NCBI RefSeq assembly: GCF_039939195.1
Contig: NZ_JBDUUH010000012.1
Location: forward strand, 62,001-126,000
From: Foliimonas ilicis
GTDB taxonomy: Bacteria; Pseudomonadota; Alphaproteobacteria; Rhizobiales; Rhizobiaceae
Reading direction: 5' to 3'
Length of the DNA stretch: 64,000 nucleotides
Part shown: piece after piece, positions 58,751 to 64,000 of the stretch
Numbering within the stretch: the first letter of the stretch is position 1
Layout: each line of letters starts with the position of its first letter
Program-made: the position numbers and the translations under genes
The notes under the pieces: model-generated
Databases searched by the model: none
Seen by the model: the letters and a program-made list of their open reading frames with translations, nothing else
What the model was told of the DNA's origin: nothing

Positions 58751-60606
58751 TCCGCGGCAATTTCCTCCGGGTTTGGCTCATCATGCAGGAGGAAGCCGCC
58801 GGACTGACGATTCCAGAGCTGCGCATAGAGCCCGCCACGCGCGACGAGTTCGTCATGCGTGCCTTCCTCTATGATATTGCCCTTGTCCATGACGACCAGC
58901 CTGTCCATCGCCGCGATGGTCGAAAGCCTGTGCGCGATTGCAATCACGGTCTTTCCTTCCATCAACTGATAGAGGTTCTCCTGAATTGCCGCCTCGACTT
59001 CCGAATCGAGTGCCGACGTGGCCTCGTCCAGAATGAGAATCGGTGCATCCTTCAGCATAACGCGCGCAATCGCGATGCGCTGCCTCTGCCCGCCGGAAAG
59101 CTTTACGCCACGCTCGCCGACATGCGCATCGAACCCTTTGCGGCCCTTCGGATCGGACAGGGAGCCGATGAAATCATGCGTTCTGGCGCGCTGCGCAGAA
59201 TCGATCATCATCTCCTCGCCCGCATCCGGACGACCGTAAAGAATGTTCTCGCGGACCGACCGGTGCAGCAGGGACGTGTCCTGCGTAACCACACCGATCT
59301 GCGCGCGCAGACTGTCCTGCGTGACATCGGCGACATTCTGTCCGTCGATGAGCAAACGACCCTGCTCCAGATCGTAAAAACGAAGCAGGAGATTGACCAG
59401 CGTCGACTTGCCCGCACCTGAGCGCCCGACTACGCCGACCTTTTCACCCGCACGGATGGTCAGCGACAGATCGTTGATAACGCCTTTGCCCTTGCCATAG
59501 TGGAAGCCCACCTTGTCGAAGCGGATTTCGCCCTTGTCGATTACGATGTCTTTTGCATCTGGCTTATCCTCGACCAGATGCGGCAGCGAAATCGACTTGA
59601 TGCCGTCCTGAACCGTTCCGATGTTTTCGAACAGGGCCGAGACTTCCCACATGATCCACTGCGACATGCCCCAGAGACGAAGCACCAGGCCGAGCACCAC
59701 AGCCACCGCGCCGATGGAAACGGTCGCGCCGAGCCACAAATAAATCGAGAGTGCGCCGACCGAGAACAGAAGCAGCGAGTTCAACACATAGAGCGCGCCG
59801 TAAAGTTCGGTCACAAGCCGCATCGAACGGTAAACCGTATCCAGAAAGCTGCTCATGCCTTCACGCGCAAAAGACGCTTCGCGACGTGCATGCGAGAACA
59901 TTTTCACGGTCTGAATGTTGGCGTAGCTGTCGACCACGCGGCCCGTCATCAATGAGCGCGCATCCGCCTGCTGCTCGGCCACCCGTCCAAGACGCGGAAT
60001 GAAGTAGCGAAGCAGGCCGATATAGCAGATGATCCAGACGACGAGCGGCATGGCCAGCCGCCAATCGGCAGAGCCGACAAGAAACAGCACGCCCAGAAAA
60101 TAGACGATGACGTAATTCAGGACGTCGATCAGCTTGATCACGCATTCGCGCACGGCAAGTGCGGTCTGCATCAGCTTGGTGGCGATGCGGCCCGCGAACT
60201 CGTCCTGATAGAATGTCATCGACTGTTTGAGCAGATAGCGATGCACCTGCCAGCGGATGCGCATGGGGTAATTCCCCATCAGCGTTTGCTGGGATAGCAA
60301 GGAATGGACAAATACCATTGCCGGAAGCGCAACCAGCACGATGAACGCCATTCCGGCCAGTTTCCAGCCTTCATTCTGAAGAAAGGTCTCGCGGTTCTGC
60401 GCCGAAAGCCAATCGACAATGTTGCCGAGGAACGAGAACATCCAGACTTCGGCAATCGCGATGGCCGACATCAGGATCGCGGCCATAATAATGTACGGCC
60501 ACGATCCCCGCGTATAATGGAGACAGAAGGCGACGAGCGTGCGTGGCGGCTCCACGGGCTCGGCGGCCGGAAATGGGTTCAGTCTGTTTTCAAACCAGCG
60601 AAACAT
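58747..60606 (-). CDS. ABC exporter half-transporter (permease-ATPase), first unit
   Basis: The protein has 619 residues. The type I exporter membrane domain (MAAILMSAIAIAEVWMFSFL; SMTFYQDEFAGRIATKLMQT) is followed by an ATPase with Walker A GRSGAGKSTL, signature LSGGQRQRIAIAR and Walker B ILILDEATSALDSE. I chose ATG 60606 (MFRWFEN) over TTG 60618. It is the first of two translationally coupled exporters. Both ATPase sites look intact. Confidence 0.9.
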   Translation of the reverse strand: MFRWFENRLNPFPAAEPVEPPRTLVAFCLHYTRGSWPYIIMAAILMSAIAIAEVWMFSFLGNIVDWLSAQNRETFLQNEGWKLAGMAFIVLVALPAMVFVHSLLSQQTLMGNYPMRIRWQVHRYLLKQSMTFYQDEFAGRIATKLMQTALAVRECVIKLIDVLNYVIVYFLGVLFLVGSADWRLAMPLVVWIICYIGLLRYFIPRLGRVAEQQADARSLMTGRVVDSYANIQTVKMFSHARREASFAREGMSSFLDTVYRSMRLVTELYGALYVLNSLLLFSVGALSIYLWLGATVSIGAVAVVLGLVLRLWGMSQWIMWEVSALFENIGTVQDGIKSISLPHLVEDKPDAKDIVIDKGEIRFDKVGFHYGKGKGVINDLSLTIRAGEKVGVVGRSGAGKSTLVNLLLRFYDLEQGRLLIDGQNVADVTQDSLRAQIGVVTQDTSLLHRSVRENILYGRPDAGEEMMIDSAQRARTHDFIGSLSDPKGRKGFDAHVGERGVKLSGGQRQRIAIARVMLKDAPILILDEATSALDSEVEAAIQENLYQLMEGKTVIAIAHRLSTIAAMDRLVVMDKGNIIEEGTHDELVARGGLYAQLWNRQSGGFLLHDEPNPEEIAAE

Positions 60607-60636
60607 CGTTTTTCTCAATTCATTATCAAAGTTCGG

Positions 60637-61065
60637 TCACGCCACGCGCTTCACTGGGCGCGCGGCGGTGCGTTTTTGCTTGTCGACGCTCGCTGAACCT
60701 TGGCCGGAATCTCCGGTCGAAACAGGTTCTATATAGGAACGAGGCGGCGTTTCAGCCAACTCATGCCCGAGCGCTCCTGACACGGCTCTGTCAGGATTTG
60801 TCTTCATTTGCCTCCCGATCCACTGAAAGACGTCTCGGAACAGCGATTTCCGACTCCGCATCGGCAAAGCGCCGGAAAAATCCACATCCGGAAGCTCGCC
60901 CCGGTGGCTGCGGAAATGCCCATGCGTTTGGGACAAGGGAAGACGAATACCGGCAGCGAGAGCCCAGGCGGACAGTTTCTGGTCCTGCAGGCTGGGTGCT
61001 TCGCCTTGCGGCAGTTTATTTTTAGGGTCGGGTGGCGGCTTTACGCCCGAAATATTGGCAAACAT
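60637..61065 (-). CDS. Hypothetical protein upstream of the ABC genes
   Basis: The protein has 142 residues. AAGGAA six to eight bases ahead of ATG 61065 supports it. The N-terminus is Pro/Lys-rich (GVKPPPDPKNKLPQGEAPSL), followed by LSAWALAAGIRLPLSQTHGH and a basic C-terminus. No signal peptide or domain recognised. It lies 30 bases upstream of the exporter genes in the same direction. Confidence 0.6.
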   Translation of the reverse strand: MFANISGVKPPPDPKNKLPQGEAPSLQDQKLSAWALAAGIRLPLSQTHGHFRSHRGELPDVDFSGALPMRSRKSLFRDVFQWIGRQMKTNPDRAVSGALGHELAETPPRSYIEPVSTGDSGQGSASVDKQKRTAARPVKRVA

Positions 61066-61159
61066 CGAACGATTCCTTGGAAGACCGGGAATAAATCCGG
61101 CGGGAATCGAGACGAGTTAGCTTCAGATTTTCAGAGAAAGCGTCGAACCGATACCGCCG

Positions 61160-61207
61160 TCAGGCCTTACGGCCACAGGCTGGGAGCAAGCGGTGCATAT
61201 TCATCAT
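61160..61207 (-). CDS. Candidate 15-residue leader ORF
   Basis: GGAGGAAGTC precedes ATG ATG AAT ATG on the minus strand, and the frame ends after MMNMHRLLPACGRKA. The Shine-Dalgarno match is stronger than for most genes in the window. It lies 94 bases upstream of the hypothetical gene at 61065 and could be a regulatory leader peptide, or merely the remnant start of a lost gene. Confidence 0.4.
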   Translation of the reverse strand: MMNMHRLLPACGRKA

Positions 61208-61364
61208 GACTTCCTCCGTCGGTTCGGATTGACAATGAAGGCTCTATAGCCGCATTCGGCTCGCAAGACCATAAGTCTGCCGACAGATTCAGACGCTGAA
61301 CCTTATCTCGACCAAAAACTGTGACCGTGAGGCCACATATCAGCAAGGCATAAAATTGGCTGGA

Positions 61365-61814
61365 ATGATCCGAATCGCGCTCTACCAACCCGATATTGCG
61401 GGCAATACGGGAACGATTTTGCGTATGGCCGCCTGTCTGGGCATCGGCGTCGACATTATCGAGCCTGCCGGTTTCGACCTCTCCGACCGCAATCTCCGGC
61501 GCGCCGGAATGGATTATCTCGAAATGGCCGCCCTCACCCGCCACATCGATTTTGCGCGCTTCGAGGAATGGCGGCTCAGCGAAGGCCTCAGGCTGGTGCT
61601 GTTTTCCACCAAAGCCGCCGCGCCCTATACCGAATTCGCCTTTGCGGATGGAGACGTTCTCCTGTTCGGCCGTGAATCCGCTGGCGTCCCAGACAATGTG
61701 CAGGAAAGCGCCGATGCGCGCTTGCTGATTCCCATGAAGGGCGGCGGCCGAAGCCTGAACGTCGCGCTCTCCGCTGCCATGGCGACCGGCGAAGCGATGC
61801 GCCAGCTCGGCTAG
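61365..61814 (+). CDS. trmL: tRNA (cytidine(34)-2'-O)-methyltransferase TrmL
   Basis: The protein has 149 residues from ATG 61365 (TTG 61356 is possible). It is a SPOUT enzyme with the deep trefoil knot. It reads IRIALYQPDIAGNTGTILRM, CLGIGVDIIEPAGFDLSDRN, VLLFGRESAGVPDNV and LLIPMKGGGRSLNVALSAAM. It methylates the wobble base of tRNA-Leu isoacceptors in the known enzymes. It is transcribed away from the ABC cluster. Confidence 0.92.
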   Translation: MIRIALYQPDIAGNTGTILRMAACLGIGVDIIEPAGFDLSDRNLRRAGMDYLEMAALTRHIDFARFEEWRLSEGLRLVLFSTKAAAPYTEFAFADGDVLLFGRESAGVPDNVQESADARLLIPMKGGGRSLNVALSAAMATGEAMRQLG

Positions 61815-61850
61815 GATATCCTTTCCGCCGCGGATCAATGTCAATTTTGG

Positions 61851-61918
61851 CATCTGTTGTCTCCTTCTAAAGTCTTGGAAGGAGAGCTTGATAAAACCTC
61901 AACTTAACTTGAGGTCAA
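61851..61918 (-). promoter_or_regulatory. MerR/SoxR-type promoter with ribosome binding site and start codon but no gene
   Basis: On the minus strand, TTGACC (61918-61913) and TATCAA (61893-61888) flank a 19-base spacer, the over-long spacing used by MerR-family activators. The dyad CCTCAACTTAACTTGAGG (61897-61914) differs by one base from the classic SoxR box CCTCAAGTTAACTTGAGG. AGAAGGAG and ATG 61853 follow. The frame behind it simply runs antisense through trmL after about 13 codons (MPKLTLIRGGKDI), so a regulated gene seems to have been lost. Confidence 0.6.
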
Positions 61919-62054
61919 CACGATGCACCCAGAAATTTGAACAAAGTGATTCGCGGGCGCCATGCGAACGGTTCCGTTTCCCGTAAGGAGCGGTATGTGC
62001 TTTTGCGCAAACTGTCGCAGGGGAAGCCGTAAAACTACGTTCGATAAGCTGATG

Positions 62055-62312
62055 TCAGTCCGAGGTAGGAAGCCGCCTGATCGTGAATTCGATGACGTCG
62101 CCCGGACGTTCAAACCAGCTCTCTATCGTGGTCCAATAGGCCTGTTTCGGCCAGCGCTCGAACCATTCCTTGGCTTTTTCGCGCGCATCGCTCCTTGGAA
62201 GCACGAATGTTTCGCGCAGGAAGCCATCGCGAGGCTGGCGCGCGCGCTCTGCCCGCCCTTCCTTGAGCCTCTTCTTCAAACCGTCCAGCGGCGGTCTTGC
62301 GGGAGTACGCAT
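62055..62312 (-). CDS. Hypothetical small basic protein
   Basis: The protein has 85 residues. AAGGAG six bases ahead of ATG 62312 fixes the start. It reads RTPARPPLDGLKKRLKEGRA, then FVLPRSDAREKAKEWFERWP and SWFERPGDVIEFTIRRLP, with a helical basic N-terminal part and a beta-like end. Likely cytoplasmic; no family recognised. It is divergent from hemF. Confidence 0.68.
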   Translation of the reverse strand: MRTPARPPLDGLKKRLKEGRAERARQPRDGFLRETFVLPRSDAREKAKEWFERWPKQAYWTTIESWFERPGDVIEFTIRRLPTSD

Positions 62313-62428
62313 GAGGAACTCCTTGACCCTGATCAATTACAGATTAGGGATCGCGCACGAAAAGACGAGTCATTTTGTGCGACCTCCAGCCGGCCGCAGA
62401 GAAATTAGTAAAGCAGCGGAGAAGGCTC

Positions 62429-63343
62429 ATGGAGCGCCCCGAAATACCAGTCGGCCTGCCTGCCGATATCGAAGACCGTAAACTGGCGGCCAAAGCCTGG
62501 TTCGAAGAATTGCGCGATCGCATCTGCGCGTCCTTCGAACAATTGGAAAACGAACTGACCGGACCGCTCTCCTCACGCGCGCCGGGCCGCTTCGAACAGA
62601 CACCGTGGCTGCGCGATGGCGGGCAAGGCGGTGGCGGCACCATGTCGATGATGAGCGGCAGGGTCTTCGAGAAGGTCGGCGTGCACACATCGACCGTCTA
62701 TGGCGAATTCTCGCCGGAATTTCGCAAGCAGATGCCGGGCGGCGATGAGGACCCCCGCTTCTGGGCAAGCGGCATTTCGTTGATTGCACATCCGCAAAAC
62801 CCGAATGTGCCTGCAGTCCACATGAACACGCGCATGGTCGTCACCTCGCGCTGGTGGTTTGGCGGCGGTGCGGATCTGACGCCGGTGCTCGATGTACGCC
62901 GAAGCCAAGACGATGCCGACACGCAGGCATTCCACAAGACGATGCAATTCGCCTGCGCGAAACATCCCAATGTCGCGGATTATCCGCGCTTCAAGGAATG
63001 GTGCGACGAATATTTCTTCCTGCCTCATCGCAACGAGCCGCGCGGCACCGGCGGCATTTTCTTCGACTGGCAGCATTCGCCGGAAGAAAAAGGCGGCTGG
63101 GACGCCGATTTCCGCTTCGTGCAGGATGTAGGCCGCTCGTTTCAGGTGGTCTATCCGCATCTCGTAAAGCGCAATTTCAACCAGAACTGGACCGATGCCG
63201 AACGCGAGGAGCAGTTGATCCGCCGCGGACGCTACGTCGAGTTCAACCTGCTTTACGACCGCGGCACGATCTTCGGCCTGAAGACCGGCGGTAACGTCAA
63301 TTCGATCCTGTCGAGCATGCCGCCAGAGGTGAAATGGCCGTAA
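62429..63343 (+). CDS. hemF: Oxygen-dependent coproporphyrinogen III oxidase
   Basis: The protein has 304 residues. It decarboxylates coproporphyrinogen III to protoporphyrinogen IX with O2. Signatures are FWASGISLIAHPQNPNVPAV, HMNTRMVVTSRWWFGGGADL, FFLPHRNEPRGTGGIFFDW and RRGRYVEFNLLYDRGTIFGL. GGAGAAGG lies ahead of ATG 62429; longer starts are unsupported. Confidence 0.96.
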   Translation: MERPEIPVGLPADIEDRKLAAKAWFEELRDRICASFEQLENELTGPLSSRAPGRFEQTPWLRDGGQGGGGTMSMMSGRVFEKVGVHTSTVYGEFSPEFRKQMPGGDEDPRFWASGISLIAHPQNPNVPAVHMNTRMVVTSRWWFGGGADLTPVLDVRRSQDDADTQAFHKTMQFACAKHPNVADYPRFKEWCDEYFFLPHRNEPRGTGGIFFDWQHSPEEKGGWDADFRFVQDVGRSFQVVYPHLVKRNFNQNWTDAEREEQLIRRGRYVEFNLLYDRGTIFGLKTGGNVNSILSSMPPEVKWP

Positions 63344-63413
63344 TCACGGCAACCAATCGGGCTTTGATGTGTTAAGCTTATCCATCTCAACGAGATAAGA
63401 GGAGGATGGACCA

Positions 63414-63605
63414 ATGAAAGAATTTCAATGCGGATCGCTGGTTCCAGGCTGCGAATGGCATACGCGACATGAGGAAGAAGCCGAAGTCATGCGCCGCGCG
63501 GTAGAGCATATGCGCCAAACGCATGGCGAGACGATCATCCGTGAATCGATGGTCGAAGCCATTCGCTCGCGCATCGAAAAAGTGCGCGACCGGGACGCGG
63601 CCTAG
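63414..63605 (+). CDS. DUF1059 small protein
   Basis: The protein has 63 residues. It matches DUF1059: MKEFQCGSLVPGCEWHTR, EEAEVMRRAVEHMRQTHGET and a C-terminal helix. The Cys and His residues (C6, C13, H16, H32, H37) suggest a small zinc site, which is inference. AGGAGG precedes the ATG. The stop overlaps the stop region of the convergent CCA-adding enzyme gene. Confidence 0.85.
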   Translation: MKEFQCGSLVPGCEWHTRHEEEAEVMRRAVEHMRQTHGETIIRESMVEAIRSRIEKVRDRDAA

Positions 63606-64000
63606 TTTCCTGCCGCTTGCGCGGCGCGCGCCAGAAGCGCGTCGCGATCGAGCGAAAAGCCCGATTCCACCCACTCATTTTCGAGTTTTTTGAGCGTTTC
63701 GCCGAAAACTTTGCCCGGTTCGATGCCAAATTCCGCAATATCGGCGCCATTCAACGGAAAGACAGGCCGTTGCCAGCGCTTCATGAAAGCAAGCAATCGG
63801 CTGTAGCCGCCTGCTTCTATCATCGCTGCATCGCTTTCCGCCGCCTTGGCGCGCGCCGATGCCAGCAACAGATGCAGCCGGTCCTTCAACCCCTGCTCGT
63901 TTTCACGATACAGAATTTTCGCCAGTTCGCTTTCAATCATCGTCGGTGAAGGCGAGCGGGCAAGCGCCCAGTTCTCAAGCCGGGCGGCTTCCGCTTTCGA
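63602..64000 (-). CDS. CCA tRNA nucleotidyltransferase, C-terminal part (cut by window edge)
   Basis: The frame is open through the window end; the last 132 residues are visible. They read ENWALARSPSPTMIESELAK, LYRENEQGLKDRLHLLLASA and FPLNGADIAEFGIEPGKVFG, then LKKLENEWVESGFSLDRDAL. The GADI...G...G...G motif belongs to the C-terminal domain of class II CCA-adding enzymes/poly(A) polymerases in alphaproteobacteria. The nucleotidyltransferase head lies outside. It is convergent with the DUF1059 gene. Confidence 0.8.
   Translation of the reverse strand, partial: SKAEAARLENWALARSPSPTMIESELAKILYRENEQGLKDRLHLLLASARAKAAESDAAMIEAGGYSRLLAFMKRWQRPVFPLNGADIAEFGIEPGKVFGETLKKLENEWVESGFSLDRDALLARAAQAAGN

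Noticed and set aside
56738..58807. 689-codon plus-strand frame
   Set aside because: It is antisense to the second ABC exporter gene, whose motifs are complete.
61167..61853. 228-codon minus-strand frame starting at the MerR-type promoter
   Set aside because: The ribosome binding site is good, but from about codon 14 it is antisense to trmL and has no protein-like features; kept only as a promoter finding.

Overview
The window looks like a chromosomal segment of a Brucellaceae alphaproteobacterium, most likely of the Ochrobactrum / Brucella anthropi clade. Supporting signs: a class C beta-lactamase divergent from an AmpR-type regulator (the arrangement of the OCH enzymes), a BA14K-domain protein, a DUF1344 protein, a PetP/PetR-like regulator pair beside ilvE, separate petA-petB-petC genes, GC-rich codon use and several families of long intergenic palindromes typical of Hyphomicrobiales. 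Species assignment is inference. I saw no rRNA, tRNA, complete insertion sequence, prophage or CRISPR array.

Layout. 1-9.3 kb: transporter remnant at the edge, small conserved proteins, two bacterial extensin-family proteins, a frameshifted winged-helix gene, an AT-rich island in front of a secreted Tudor-like repeat protein, a CBS/CorC membrane protein, an FMN reductase with a divergent HxlR regulator, a GNAT enzyme and a thioesterase. 9.5-17 kb: GMC oxidoreductase plus enolase-superfamily dehydratase, sorbosone-dehydrogenase-like protein, envelope proteins, glycosyltransferase. 17.4-20.5 kb: uvrB with long tails at both ends. 20.7-30.7 kb: regulator-rich accessory region (AKR/LysR, ArsR/SRPBCC, ampC/ampR, SMR/TetR, acyl-CoA dehydrogenase/HxlR, Kazal lipoprotein) with an 860-base hairpin-rich gene-free stretch at 26.9-27.75 kb. 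31-34.8 kb: two cold-shock genes with matching long leaders, BA14K protein, MBL hydrolase, ilvE. 35-46 kb: MarR/response regulator/histidine kinase cluster, topoisomerase IB, CsaA, UbiK, then lgt-midA-pgeF-M24-lipoprotein-prs. 46-52.7 kb: methyltransferase, LysR, rplY-pth-DHFR-like-ychF, two MaoC genes. 53-64 kb: apt, the cytochrome bc1 operon, two ABC exporter half-units, trmL, hemF and the end of a CCA-adding enzyme.

The genes are mostly ordinary chromosome content. The less ordinary signals are: (i) long palindromic elements that nearly all sit between convergent gene ends, whose cores occur in both orientations relative to their ends, one half-copy of which is translated inside UvrB and another of which supplies the apt stop codon; (ii) an isolated MerR/SoxR-type promoter with a good ribosome binding site and start codon but no gene behind it (61.85-61.92 kb); (iii) a hairpin-rich locus with a duplicated stem-loop module at 27.2-27.7 kb; (iv) a shared element near the 5' end of both csp leaders; (v) metallopeptidase-like histidine motifs in the two extensin-family proteins; (vi) several clean inverted-repeat operators next to regulator genes.
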